Part shown: positions 51,902-61,234 of the stretch, in pieces
Layout: each line of letters starts with the position of its first letter
Position numbering within the stretch: position 1 is the stretch's first letter
NCBI GenBank assembly: GCA_965224225.1
Contig: CBDCZF010000035.1
Span: 992,001-1,056,000, forward strand
Source: CAJQQK01 sp965224225
Lineage (GTDB): Bacteria; Pseudomonadota; Alphaproteobacteria; Rhizobiales; Hyphomicrobiaceae
Length of the DNA: 64,000 bases
Reading direction: 5' to 3'
Position numbers and translations under genes: made by a program
The notes under the pieces: model-generated
The model's input: only the letters and a program-made list of their open reading frames with translations
What the model was told of the DNA's origin: nothing
Databases searched by the model: none

Positions 51902-54900
51902 ATGTTGACCGAACTGGCACTGCGCAACCGCGCCCTCGTGCTTGCCGCCTTGATCGTGATCGTCGTTTGGGGGACGGCCAGCCTCACGACCCACCCCTCG
52001 CGCGAGGATCCCGCGGTTGTTATCCGAAATGCATCCATTGTCGCGCGCTTTCCTGGCATGTCGGCCGACCGCGTCGAAAACCTCATCACGTCGAAGATCG
52101 AAGAAAGAGTCCGAGAGATCCCCGAGGTCGACGAAATCGTATCGATCTCGTCGACCGGCCAGTCGCTGGTCAAGATTACGGTTGCTGACAAGTATTCCGA
52201 CATGTCTCCGATCTGGGCGAACTTGCGCAACAAGATCGATGATGTCGTCCCGGAGCTGCCAAGCGGCACCCAGCGGCCGATCGTCGAAGACGACAAGGGA
52301 AATGTCGCGTTCGTAACGATCGCGATCACGGCCGACGGTTTTTCCAATGCCGAGATGTATGAGGTCGCCAAACAGTATCGCCGGCTGGTCTACGCGCGCG
52401 TCGGCGGCGTCAGAAAGGTCGAATTCTACGGCTACGAAGAACAACGCATCTTCGTTGAATTCGACAATGTCCGGATCGCGCGCATGGGGCTCAGCCCAGC
52501 CACCATTCGAAGCGCGATTTCGCAGCAAAACGTCATCTTGCCGGGCGGTCGTGTCGAAGCCGACGGCAAGACCTTCGTAATCGAACCGAGTGGTGACTTC
52601 GGCAATGTCGACGACATCCGAGACATCGCACTCGCCGTGCCTGGCACGACGGCACCGGTTTATCTGGCCGACATCGCAACCATCAAGCCCGGCTATCTCG
52701 AACCGCCAAGACGGCCGGTGTTCTGGAATGGTAAGCCGGCGATTGTCGTTGGCATTTCGATGGTCGACCGGTTCGATGCAAACGCGTTTGCGAGGACCCT
52801 CGCAAGCCTCACCGAGCGTTTTGAACAGAGCCTTCCCGTTGGATACACTCTGCAGCGCGTCACCTGGCAGGCTGACGATATCGCGGCTGCGATCTCAAGC
52901 GTCTTCAACAATCTCTGGCAAACCGTTTTGATCGTGTTGGCCGTCGTGATCGCCTTCTTAGGGTTCCGAACGGGGCTTATCGTCGGCGCCATGGTGCCCC
53001 TGGTCATGATCGTTGCAACGATCGTGATGCGTCTGACGGGTATCGAACTCGAACGAATGTCGCTTGCCTCTCTGATTATCGCCCTGGGCCTTCTGGTCGA
53101 CAACGGCATCGTTATTGCCGAAGACCTGCAAAGCCGATTACAGCGGGGCGAAGACCGGCTTCAAGCCGCCATGGCGACGGGCCGCAGCATGCAGATCCCG
53201 CTGCTGGCGGCCTCGTTGACAACCGTCCTTGCCTTCATGCCGCTGATGCTGGCGCCGGGCGGGGCCGGCGAATACACGCGCTCGATTTCTCTAGTCATTG
53301 CCATTGCGCTGATCTCGAGTTGGGTGATCGCTTTGACGGCGCTCATCCTGTTTTGTGTCTGGTTCTTGCGGCCCGGTACACCAGTCGACGATAACGTCGC
53401 CTACGATACGCCCATCTATAACCGCTATCGTACCTTCCTCGACCTGTGCATCCGCTGGCGATATGTAACACTCGCCGTCGCGTTTTCATCCTTGCTGCTC
53501 GGCGTGTTCATCTTTCAATTCGTGGCCAAGACGTTCTTTCCTGCATCCGAACGGACCCAGCTGCAGATCATCGTCGAACTGCCGCAGGGACATAATACCT
53601 GGGCAACACGCAAGGTCACGGAGCGCATCGAGCGCTGGCTGATGGATGACAAGGCCAATCCCAACGTCCTGAACGTCGTGACCTATATCGCCAGCGGCGG
53701 GCCGCGTTTCTATCTGGCCCTCAGCCCGCCGGACGGCACGCCGAACACCGCCTACATGCTAGCCACCGTCAAGGAACCAGGCGATGTTTCGCCGCTGCAG
53801 GCCAGGATGCGACAGTTTGCCCTCGACTTCGTGCCCGAAGCCGAAATCTATCCAAAGCTGATGTCGATGGGCCCGAACGAAGCGGGCTTGATCGAGTATC
53901 GCGTGGTTGGCACCAGTTCGCGCATCCTCAAGCAGGCATCGGACCAGTTGCAACTCGCACTGCGCCGAATTCCCGACACGATCGATGTCACGGATGACTG
54001 GAAGAACCCGACAATTACGATCCGCGCCGAAATCGATCAGGATGCCGCGCGCCGGGCCGGCATCACCAGCCAGGACATCGCCAACGCGCTCAACAGCCAG
54101 CTTTCCGGAACCGAAGTCACGGACTATCGCGTTGGCGATCTTGCGATCCCCGTCGTCTTCCGGGTCGATGCAGCACAGCGAACCCAGCTTGATCGTCTGC
54201 TCTCGCTCAATATCGCGGTCAGCGACGGCAACCCGGTTACCCTGGAGCAGGTGGCGAGGCTCAAAGCGGATCCCGGGTTTTCGAATGTCCGTCGGCGTGA
54301 TCTCGAGCGCGTCGTGACCATATCGGCCAAGAGCCTGACGAGAACGGCGGCCGAACTCGATAATTTGATGGTGCCCGAACTTGCGGCACTGGAGCAAAGC
54401 CTGCCACCCGGCTTCCGAATCGAACGTGGAGGTGAACTCGAGAAATCGGCCGAAGCCCAGTCAGCCCTGTTCGGGAATGTGCCGCTGGCCTTCGCGCTGA
54501 TGATACTGGTCCTCATCTGGCAATTCGACAGCTTCCGCAAACCGCTGATCATCGTGCTCACCATCCCGCTGGTGCTGTTCGGCGTGGCCTTTGCTCTGCT
54601 GATCATGCCGGGCGCGAATTTCAGCTTCATGGGCATCCTCGGCCTGCTGGCATTGGCTGGCATTGTCATCAACAATGCGATCGTCTTGATCGATCGCGTC
54701 GATATCGAACAGGCGAACGGGCGCGACCTGCGCAGCGCCTTGCTTGAGGCCGGTGTACGCCGGTTTCAGCCGATCGTCATGACGACGTGCACAACGGCGA
54801 TGGGTCTCCTGCCGATCATCATCTCACGCGATGTTCTGTTCTACGACCTCGCGGTTGTCATCGCCGGTGGGCTTATCGTTGGAACGCTGCTTACGCTGGT

Positions 54901-54973
54901 CGTCGTGCCCTGTCTCTATTCGATCCTGTTTGGTGCCCCGAGCAGATCCACCGACGAGGTCTTGCCCGCATGA
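51902..54973 (+). CDS. RND-family efflux pump (AcrB-like)
   Basis: A 1023-residue inner-membrane proton-driven exporter with the usual 12 helices and two large periplasmic loops. The N-terminus LALRNRALVLAALIVIVVWG, GTQRPIVEDDKGNVAFV, and the C-terminal GLLALAGIVINNAIVLIDR are typical. In helix 4 the proton-relay pair, Asp-Asp in AcrB, reads Asp400-Asn401 (LLVDNGIVIAED). It acts with the adaptor encoded just upstream. No tolC-like gene is present, so a channel encoded elsewhere is needed. Substrates unknown. Confidence 0.93.
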   Translation: MLTELALRNRALVLAALIVIVVWGTASLTTHPSREDPAVVIRNASIVARFPGMSADRVENLITSKIEERVREIPEVDEIVSISSTGQSLVKITVADKYSDMSPIWANLRNKIDDVVPELPSGTQRPIVEDDKGNVAFVTIAITADGFSNAEMYEVAKQYRRLVYARVGGVRKVEFYGYEEQRIFVEFDNVRIARMGLSPATIRSAISQQNVILPGGRVEADGKTFVIEPSGDFGNVDDIRDIALAVPGTTAPVYLADIATIKPGYLEPPRRPVFWNGKPAIVVGISMVDRFDANAFARTLASLTERFEQSLPVGYTLQRVTWQADDIAAAISSVFNNLWQTVLIVLAVVIAFLGFRTGLIVGAMVPLVMIVATIVMRLTGIELERMSLASLIIALGLLVDNGIVIAEDLQSRLQRGEDRLQAAMATGRSMQIPLLAASLTTVLAFMPLMLAPGGAGEYTRSISLVIAIALISSWVIALTALILFCVWFLRPGTPVDDNVAYDTPIYNRYRTFLDLCIRWRYVTLAVAFSSLLLGVFIFQFVAKTFFPASERTQLQIIVELPQGHNTWATRKVTERIERWLMDDKANPNVLNVVTYIASGGPRFYLALSPPDGTPNTAYMLATVKEPGDVSPLQARMRQFALDFVPEAEIYPKLMSMGPNEAGLIEYRVVGTSSRILKQASDQLQLALRRIPDTIDVTDDWKNPTITIRAEIDQDAARRAGITSQDIANALNSQLSGTEVTDYRVGDLAIPVVFRVDAAQRTQLDRLLSLNIAVSDGNPVTLEQVARLKADPGFSNVRRRDLERVVTISAKSLTRTAAELDNLMVPELAALEQSLPPGFRIERGGELEKSAEAQSALFGNVPLAFALMILVLIWQFDSFRKPLIIVLTIPLVLFGVAFALLIMPGANFSFMGILGLLALAGIVINNAIVLIDRVDIEQANGRDLRSALLEAGVRRFQPIVMTTCTTAMGLLPIIISRDVLFYDLAVVIAGGLIVGTLLTLVVVPCLYSILFGAPSRSTDEVLPA

Positions 54974-55043
54974 ACCGGCACGCGTTTGCCTCTAATAATG
55001 CCGGCCGTCTTGGTCGACGCCAGCTTGATGCGTGTTTTCCCCA

Positions 55044-56174
55044 TCAGCCAACCGCATACTCGGCCAGCGTCTGCCGGTTGATTTCGATGCCGAGCCCTGG
55101 TCCCTCCGGCACCTGGACGATGCCGTCCTGATGTTCGATCGGGCTCGTCATGATCGACTGGCGGAAGGGATGTTCGGAGCGGTCGAACTCGAGCATCGGT
55201 TCAAGCGGCGTGCGGCGTGGCGGTGTGTGGGGTAGCACAGCCAGTAACTGCAGCGCGGTTGCAAGGCCGATGCCGCAGCCCCAGACGTGCGGCACGTAGC
55301 GAACGCCGAAGGCCGTTGCCATGTCAGCGATCTTCTTGCATTCCGAGAGGCCGCCGGCCGCACAGGTATCGGGCTGAATGATATCCATGGCACGGCGGGT
55401 CAACACTTCGCGGAAGCCCCAGCGCGTGAATTCACACTCGCCGCCCGCGACCGGGATCGGCTGGCCGGCGCGCACCTCGACATAGCTGTTGAGTTCATCC
55501 GGCACCACAGGCTCCTCGAACCAGCCGATATCGAGGCTTTCGGCAGCGCGCCCGAGTGCGATCGCCTCGACGACATCGAAACCGTGGTTGGCATCGATCA
55601 TCAGCGCGACATCGGGCCCGATCGCCTCGCGCACGGCCTGCATCAGAGCCAGATCTTGCTCGACGCCGAAACCGATTTTCAGCTTGATCGCGCGAAAACC
55701 GTCACGCACATAGCCTTCGGCCTCGGCGACGATGTAGTCGAGCGGATCACCGTCACCATGGCGATACGTCCCGGTGGCGTAGGCCTGAACCGAGGTCCGG
55801 AGCGGCCCGCCCATCAAAACGTGCACCGGTGCCTCGAAATGGCGCCCGCGCAGGTCCCAGAGTGCGATATCCACACCGCTGATCGCGGTCACCGTCAGGC
55901 CTTTCTGGCCCTGGTCGCGGAACTGATTGTAGAGGGTCTGCCAGATCAGGTCGCCGGCCCGGAAATCCTGGCCGAGCAGATACGGCTTGAAGGCTTCGAC
56001 GATCGGTGCATTGAGGCGCGCCGGCCCGAAACATTCGCCCCAGCCGCTGGTGCCGTCCTCGGCAATGATCTCGACAATGCACGAGGCACGCGCATCCGAC
56101 TGATTGAAGGACCACCAGAACGGCTCTTCGAGTTTGGCCTCAAGTACGTGACATTTGACGTCACCAATCTTCAT
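55044..56174 (-). CDS. Mandelate racemase/muconate lactonizing family enzyme
   Basis: About 376 residues of the enolase superfamily. The catalytic Lys motif is AIKLKIG, metal ligands lie in MIDANHG, WFEEP and GGECE, and a His in YVPHVWG faces the Lys, as in the mandelate racemase group. It would abstract a proton next to a carboxylate, probably dehydrating or racemising a sugar acid. ATGs at 56198, 56186 and 56174 are possible; the family usually starts at MKIGDVK, 56174. It is divergent from the MarR gene. Confidence 0.88.
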   Translation of the reverse strand: MKIGDVKCHVLEAKLEEPFWWSFNQSDARASCIVEIIAEDGTSGWGECFGPARLNAPIVEAFKPYLLGQDFRAGDLIWQTLYNQFRDQGQKGLTVTAISGVDIALWDLRGRHFEAPVHVLMGGPLRTSVQAYATGTYRHGDGDPLDYIVAEAEGYVRDGFRAIKLKIGFGVEQDLALMQAVREAIGPDVALMIDANHGFDVVEAIALGRAAESLDIGWFEEPVVPDELNSYVEVRAGQPIPVAGGECEFTRWGFREVLTRRAMDIIQPDTCAAGGLSECKKIADMATAFGVRYVPHVWGCGIGLATALQLLAVLPHTPPRRTPLEPMLEFDRSEHPFRQSIMTSPIEHQDGIVQVPEGPGLGIEINRQTLAEYAVG

Positions 56175-56309
56175 GTCCGTTTCCATTCCTTGCTGCACTC
56201 AGACCCCGGCGCTTTGATCGGCAGGTACAGTTTCAACTTGCTGTGGCAAGTAGAATCGCGGCAAGCAGGTACTGAAGGGCACGATCGCCGCAGCCGTGTG
56301 GAGAGAACC

Positions 56310-56789
56310 ATGAACGTTATGACACCCGCACCGCAGGCCGCCACTCCCGGCATTTCCGAAATTGCCGAACAGACGAACGTGGCTTGCCTGGCAACGCGCG
56401 TTCGCCAGTTGAGCCGGATCATCACCCGCGTCTACGACGACGCGATGCGTCCGCTCGGCATCACGGCCAGTCAGTATACATTGCTCACGCAGCTTGGTCA
56501 GCAGGATGGTATCACAGCCGTCGAGATCGGGTTTTCGCTCGACATCGAAAAATCGACGCTGTCGCGCAATCTCAAGAGGCTGCTGGCACTTGGCATGATC
56601 GAAATGGACCCGCCGGCCGGCCGGCGCGGGCGCGGTTTGCATCTGACTCCCAAGGGCCAGATTGCCATTCAGGAAGGTTATCCGGTCTGGCAGGAAGCTC
56701 AGGCCCGGGCGGTCGGGCTGATGGGTAGCGACTGCCGTACGGCGCTCGACGGCCTGTTGCACAATGCAGATCGCAATCAGGCCAACTGA
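56310..56789 (+). CDS. MarR-family transcriptional regulator
   Basis: A 159-residue winged-helix regulator. The DNA-binding segment IEKSTLSRNLKRLLALGMIEM and wing PPAGRRGRGLHLTPKGQ are clear. GGAGAG lies just before the ATG at 56310. It is divergent from the enolase-superfamily gene and may control it or the efflux pair, as many MarR proteins act on neighbours, though no operator is obvious. A rho-independent terminator follows. Confidence 0.9.
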   Translation: MNVMTPAPQAATPGISEIAEQTNVACLATRVRQLSRIITRVYDDAMRPLGITASQYTLLTQLGQQDGITAVEIGFSLDIEKSTLSRNLKRLLALGMIEMDPPAGRRGRGLHLTPKGQIAIQEGYPVWQEAQARAVGLMGSDCRTALDGLLHNADRNQAN

Positions 56790-56822
56790 GCGATTTACGC
56801 CACCTCGAGTCTTGTTATGATC

Positions 56823-56857
56823 AACCGGCACGGCTGAACGGGGCTGTGCCGGTTTTT
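56823..56857 (+). terminator. Rho-independent terminator after the MarR gene
   Basis: aaccggcac pairs perfectly with gtgccggtt, followed by a run of five T. It stands between the MarR stop (56789) and pncC. Confidence 0.8.
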
Positions 56858-56876
56858 CATGTTTTGAGGCTTGGAT

Positions 56877-57368
56877 ATGTTCGATGCACAGTTGCTGGAT
56901 GACGCGCGTGCGCTGCTCGAACGCCTGCGTAAGCGCGGGTTGATGATCGCGACAGCGGAAAGCTGCACCGGCGGGCTGATTGCCGGGTTGTTGACCGAAA
57001 TCGCCGGCTCCTCCGACGTGGTCGAACGCGGCTTTGTGACATACTCCAACGAAGCCAAGATGGAGTGCTTAGGTGTCCCGGCCGAGCTGCTTGAAGAGCA
57101 CGGCGCGGTCAGCGAACCGGTCGCACGCGCAATGGCCGAAGGTGCCGTGGCACACTCCCGTGCCGATCTTGCAATTGCCGTCACCGGCGTCGCGGGACCA
57201 GGCGGTGGAACGGCTGCAAAGCCTGTCGGTCTTGTCCATGTCGGATTTGCAGCACGCGGTCGGCCAACGCGGCACGTTGAATTGCGCCTTGGCGATATCG
57301 GCCGTCAGAGTGTTCGCCTCGAAACGGTGCACGCTGCACTGAAACTCGTTGGCGATACAATTGAGTGA
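56877..57368 (+). CDS. pncC: Nicotinamide-nucleotide amidase (CinA C-domain type)
   Basis: About 163 residues, the stand-alone CinA C-terminal domain. TAESCTGGLIAGLLTEIAGSS (catalytic Ser region), GFVTYSNEAKMECLGV and AVTGVAGPGGGTAAKPVG are diagnostic. It deamidates NMN to nicotinate mononucleotide in pyridine-nucleotide recycling. GAGG precedes the ATG at 56877. It lies against the COQ10-like gene, as in many Rhizobiales. Confidence 0.92.
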   Translation: MFDAQLLDDARALLERLRKRGLMIATAESCTGGLIAGLLTEIAGSSDVVERGFVTYSNEAKMECLGVPAELLEEHGAVSEPVARAMAEGAVAHSRADLAIAVTGVAGPGGGTAAKPVGLVHVGFAARGRPTRHVELRLGDIGRQSVRLETVHAALKLVGDTIE

Positions 57369-57375
57369 TCCACAA

Positions 57376-57879
57376 TCAGGTTGCAGCGGTGCCGGATGTG
57401 CTGTCGGCCGCAATAATGCCGGATCCGTAAACCTCGCGGGCGCGTGCTTCGAAAGCTGCCGCGAAACGCCGGAATGCGGTATCGAACAGGCCGCCCACCA
57501 GCGCACCGAGCAGCGCCGATTTGAAGGCATAATCGATATCGAAGTGGACCGCGCAACTACGGGCGCCTGAATAGTTACTATCGACGAACCGCCATCGGTT
57601 GTGCATGTAGCGGAACGGCCCATCGATATACTCCACGACGATCTCACCGGCCGCCTGGTCGAGCGTCACGCGACTGGTGAACGTTTCTCGAATAGACTTG
57701 TAGCCGCAGGTCATGTCGGCAACCAATTGCGGCCGGCCAGCTGGATCGGCCGTGCGTTCACGCAGGCGCAGCGCTTCGCACAGCGGCAGAAATTCTGGAT
57801 AACTCTCGACGTCGGCGACCAAGTCGAACATCTGGCGGGCGCTGAATGGGACCAGGCGTGTTGTCTTGAAGCTCGCCAT
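57376..57879 (-). CDS. COQ10/RatA-type START-domain protein
   Basis: A 167-residue polyketide-cyclase/START-fold protein. The N-terminus RLVPFSARQMFDLVADVESYPEFLPLCEAL, with SALLGALVGGLFDTAFRRFAAAFEARA at the end, is diagnostic of COQ10/RatA proteins. Members bind ubiquinone or fatty acyl chains and support respiration; RatA of E. coli was also reported to affect ribosome association. It follows lipA by about 40 bases and is probably co-transcribed. Confidence 0.9.
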   Translation of the reverse strand: MASFKTTRLVPFSARQMFDLVADVESYPEFLPLCEALRLRERTADPAGRPQLVADMTCGYKSIRETFTSRVTLDQAAGEIVVEYIDGPFRYMHNRWRFVDSNYSGARSCAVHFDIDYAFKSALLGALVGGLFDTAFRRFAAAFEARAREVYGSGIIAADSTSGTAAT

Positions 57880-57920
57880 TGCGCGGTTTGGTTCCTTGTT
57901 CAGCCCATGCGATGAAGGGG

Positions 57921-58898
57921 TCAGACGGCAGGTAGGTGAGAGTTCTTGGCGGAGCGTGCCCGGCGCAGGCGTTCGAAGTCATCGCCGGCGTGGTAGGACG
58001 ATCTCGTCAGAGGGGATGATGCGACCAGCAGAAAGCCCTTGGCCCGTGCGATGCGTTCGTAGGCCTCAAACTCCTCCGGTTCGACGTAGCGGGCAACGGG
58101 GGCATGCTTACGGGTCGGCTGCAGATACTGGCCAATCGTCAGGAAATCGACATCGGCGACGCGCAGGTCGTCCATCAGTTGCATGACCTCCTCACGCTCC
58201 TCGCCGAGGCCGACCATGATGCCGGACTTGGTGAACATCGCCGGGTCCAGTTCTTTGACCTGTTGAAGCAGGCGCAGCGAATGAAAGTAGCGCGAGCCCG
58301 GGCGTATGCGCAGATAGAGCGATGGCACCGTCTCGAGGTTGTGATTGAAGACGTCAGGCCTGGCGGCAACGACGGTCTCCAGTGCGCCCGGCTTGCGCAG
58401 GAAATCAGGTGTCAGTACTTCGATCGTGGTCTTCGGAGCCTGGCGGCGGACCTCGCCGATCACTTCGGCGAAGTGGGCTGCACCGCCATCGGCAAGATCA
58501 TCACGATCAACCGAGGTGATGACAACATGTTCAAGGCCGAGCTTGGCAACCGTATCGCCGACGTTGGCCGGTTCATTCGGATCCAGCGGGGCCGGCAGGC
58601 CGGTGCGCACATTACAGAAGGCGCAGGCGCGCGTGCAGGTGTCGCCCATGATCATCAGCGTCGCATGGCGCTTGGTCCAGCACTCGCCGATATTCGGACA
58701 GCCGGCCTCCTCGCACACCGTGTGCAGGCCATGCTCCTTGACGATCGCCCGGGTCTCGCCATAGCCCTTCGAGCCCGGCGCCTTGACCCGGATCCAGGCC
58801 GGCTTGCGCAACAGCGGCGTATCGGCCCGGCCTGCCTTTTCCGGATGGCGTACATCGCGATCCGGGCGATCCTGGCGGGCATCGTAGAGCGTGACCAT
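57921..58898 (-). CDS. lipA: Lipoyl synthase
   Basis: A 325-residue radical SAM enzyme. It has the auxiliary cluster motif CEEAGCPNIGEC and the SAM-cluster motif CTRACAFC, and the C-terminal RSSYHAGDDF with the conserved Ser. It inserts two sulfurs into octanoyl groups on E2 subunits such as the PDH E2 encoded nearby. I use the ATG at 58898, which has AAAGG upstream; an ATG at 58952 is less likely. Confidence 0.95.
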   Translation of the reverse strand: MVTLYDARQDRPDRDVRHPEKAGRADTPLLRKPAWIRVKAPGSKGYGETRAIVKEHGLHTVCEEAGCPNIGECWTKRHATLMIMGDTCTRACAFCNVRTGLPAPLDPNEPANVGDTVAKLGLEHVVITSVDRDDLADGGAAHFAEVIGEVRRQAPKTTIEVLTPDFLRKPGALETVVAARPDVFNHNLETVPSLYLRIRPGSRYFHSLRLLQQVKELDPAMFTKSGIMVGLGEEREEVMQLMDDLRVADVDFLTIGQYLQPTRKHAPVARYVEPEEFEAYERIARAKGFLLVASSPLTRSSYHAGDDFERLRRARSAKNSHLPAV

Positions 58899-59025
58899 CG
58901 CAGCCTTTCGGTACATTCGAGCATCCAGCCGCCCGAACGGCGTGTGGTTCATACCTTATCTGGACCAGCCGCTGGCCCATTTCAATGCGGCGCGTCGCTC
59001 GGGGTGAACGACAGGAGTGCTGGCG

Positions 59026-59292
59026 TCAACGCCCGATCAGGCGGGCGATGATGATTACGACCATGGCACCAATTGTCGAGACGACGATCTGGTTGCCCCA
59101 GGGGCCGAGATCGAAGGGCAGATTCAACAGGCCATTGTTGACCATCATGCCGCCAATGAAGGCACCAATGACACCGACAATCGCATTGCGAATGAGGCCG
59201 CCGCCACCCAGCAGCTGGCCGGCAAGCCAGCCGGCGACCAGGCCGTTGGCAAGCATCACGATGAGAGGCATGTAAGGTAGTATCTGGTCCAT
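59026..59292 (-). CDS. GlsB/YeaQ/YmgE-type small membrane protein (copy 1)
   Basis: 88 residues, nearly all hydrophobic: about three helices with Gly-rich segments (LAGQLLGGGGLIRNAIVGVIGAFIGG). Members of this transglycosylase-associated family are linked to stress response. A second, related gene lies just upstream on the same strand (59345-59593), so this is a tandem pair. They sit between lpdA and lipA. Confidence 0.9.
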   Translation of the reverse strand: MDQILPYMPLIVMLANGLVAGWLAGQLLGGGGLIRNAIVGVIGAFIGGMMVNNGLLNLPFDLGPWGNQIVVSTIGAMVVIIIARLIGR

Positions 59293-59344
59293 GGCAGGGG
59301 CCCGTTGTTAGGTTCGATGAAGACGGATCGATCAGCAAAACGCA

Positions 59345-59593
59345 TCACGCGATCAAGCGTGCAAGCAGCACGACCACGATCGCGCCGATGGTCGAGGTTA
59401 CGATTTGTGATACGAGCTTGTTCGAAATGCCGAGATTGATACCGGCAGCATTGAGCAGAAAACCGCCAACGAACGAGCCTATTACACCGCTCACCAGATA
59501 GCGCAAGATGCCACCGCCGCCGACGATGAAGCTTGCCAGGAAGCCGGCAATCAGGCCGATCACCAGGAACACGACCAGTGCTTTGTTGTCCAT
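59345..59593 (-). CDS. GlsB/YeaQ/YmgE-type small membrane protein (copy 2)
   Basis: 82 residues with the same layout as its neighbour: FIVGGGGILRYLVSGVIGSFVGGFLL and IVTSTIGAIVVVLLARLI align to the first copy. The pair is probably an old duplication, since many positions differ. It starts 50 bases after lpdA. No direct link to lipoate is known. Confidence 0.9.
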   Translation of the reverse strand: MDNKALVVFLVIGLIAGFLASFIVGGGGILRYLVSGVIGSFVGGFLLNAAGINLGISNKLVSQIVTSTIGAIVVVLLARLIA

Positions 59594-59643
59594 ACTCTTC
59601 TCCGTTGGATGTCAGGGGCCGGCCAGCTGTCTCGGGCACAGGA

Positions 59644-61083
59644 TCACATGTGTATGACGCGGCCATAGGCATCGAGCACGCTCTCATGCATCATTTCTGA
59701 GAGCGTTGGATGCGGGAAGACCGTGTGCATGAGGTCTTCTTCCGTGGTCTCGAGCTGCATGGCGACGACATAGCCCTGGATGAGCTCGGTCACTTCCGCA
59801 CCGATCATGTGGGCACCGAGCAACTGACCCGTCGCGCTGTCGAACACCGTCTTGATCAGGCCTTCAGGCTCACCGAGCGCAATGGCCTTGCCGTTGCCGC
59901 GGAATGAGAAGCGGCCGACCTTGACGTCATGTCCCACCGCCTTGGCAGCGGCCTCTGTCAGGCCGACCGAGGCGATTTGCGGGTGGCAATAGGTGCAACC
60001 TGGAATGCGTGCCTTGTCGAGGGCGTGGGCGTCGAGCCCGGCAATCGCCTCGACGCAGACGACGCCCTCATGCTCGGCCTTGTGGGCGAGCATCGGCGGG
60101 CCTGCAACATCGCCGATCGCGTAGATGCCGGCGACATTCGTACGCCCAAGGCCGTCGGTCTGGATCGTGCCGCGTTCGATGGCGACGCCCAATGCCTCGA
60201 GGCCCAGCCCCTCGACATTGCCTTGTACGCCGACTGCCGAGATCAAATGTTCCGCCTCGATGACTTCGCTTTTGCCGTCGCCGAGCGCGACCGTTGCAGC
60301 AACGCCGCCGGAGCGTTTCTCAATGCCGCTGACCTTCGCATCGGTCAGGATCCTGATACCCTGCTTTTCGAATGCCTTGCGCGCCATGCCGGCGATTTCG
60401 GCATCTTCGACCGGCAGGATCTGGGGCAGGAGTTCGACGACGGTGACCTCGGCGCCGAGCGTGCGGTAGAACGAGGCAAACTCGATGCCGATCGCGCCTG
60501 ACCCCATCACGATCAATGATTTCGGCATCGACTTCGGAACCATGGCTTCGAAGTAGGTCCAGACGCGCTCACCGTCCGGTTCGATGCCGGGAATGACACG
60601 TGGACGCGCGCCGGTTGCAACGATGATATGCTTCGCCTGGTACGTGCCGTCACCGAGCGTGCCCTTCGGCACGGGGTTTTGCGGTTCGACGGCAGGCTTG
60701 GCCGACGCTTTAACGATGACCTGACCGGGTGCCTTGATCTCGGCCTCGCCCCAGATCACATCGACCTTGTTCTTTTTCAGAAGAAATCCGACACCGCCGT
60801 TGAGCTGCGCCGAGACGCGTCGCGACCGCTTGACGATTGCCGCAGGGTCGGCCTCGAGAGTGCCGTTGAGCTTCAGGCCGTAGTCCTTCGCATGAGTTGC
60901 AAGATGATAGATCTCAGCCGAGCGCAACAGTGCCTTGGTTGGAATACAGCCCCAATTGAGGCAGATGCCGCCGAGGTGCTCGCGCTCCACGATCGCAGTC
61001 TTGAGGCCAAGCTGGGCTGCCCGAATGGCCGTAACATAGCCGCCGGGCCCGGCACCGATCACGATGACATCGTAAGCGCTCAT
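59644..61083 (-). CDS. lpdA: Dihydrolipoyl dehydrogenase (E3)
   Basis: A 479-residue flavoprotein. The FAD site is VIGAGPGGYVTAIRAAQLG; the redox disulfide is GGICLNWGCIPTKALL (two Cys five residues apart); the NAD site is VMGSGAIGIEFASFYRTLG; the C-terminal catalytic His/Glu is in HPTLSEMMHE. It reoxidises lipoyl groups of the PDH complex. AAAGGAGG precedes the ATG. A terminator separates it from the lipoprotein gene upstream, so it probably has its own promoter. Confidence 0.96.
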   Translation of the reverse strand: MSAYDVIVIGAGPGGYVTAIRAAQLGLKTAIVEREHLGGICLNWGCIPTKALLRSAEIYHLATHAKDYGLKLNGTLEADPAAIVKRSRRVSAQLNGGVGFLLKKNKVDVIWGEAEIKAPGQVIVKASAKPAVEPQNPVPKGTLGDGTYQAKHIIVATGARPRVIPGIEPDGERVWTYFEAMVPKSMPKSLIVMGSGAIGIEFASFYRTLGAEVTVVELLPQILPVEDAEIAGMARKAFEKQGIRILTDAKVSGIEKRSGGVAATVALGDGKSEVIEAEHLISAVGVQGNVEGLGLEALGVAIERGTIQTDGLGRTNVAGIYAIGDVAGPPMLAHKAEHEGVVCVEAIAGLDAHALDKARIPGCTYCHPQIASVGLTEAAAKAVGHDVKVGRFSFRGNGKAIALGEPEGLIKTVFDSATGQLLGAHMIGAEVTELIQGYVVAMQLETTEEDLMHTVFPHPTLSEMMHESVLDAYGRVIHM

Positions 61084-61141
61084 ATAGCCTCCTTTAGCGG
61101 GCCTTCAGACCCGTCTACACTCCTTAGGCGTATGCCCCAGT

Positions 61142-61176
61142 TACAATAAAGACCGCACCGGTTTAACGGTACGGCC
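61142..61176 (-). terminator. Terminator between the lipoprotein gene and lpdA
   Basis: Read leftward, GGCCGTACCG pairs with CGGTGCGGTC (two G-T pairs) around a 6-base loop, then TTTATTG. It lies about 60 bases after the stop at 61235. Confidence 0.65.
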
Positions 61177-61234
61177 CTGTTTGTTGAAGCGGTTGTTCAG
61201 CGATCGGCTGCTCGCACCGGCCGCATCATAATCG

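Noticed and set aside
51083..52528. A 481-codon minus-strand frame across the RND adaptor and pump
   Set aside because: Spans the junction of two certain genes on the opposite strand; Asp/Arg-rich composition typical of shadows.
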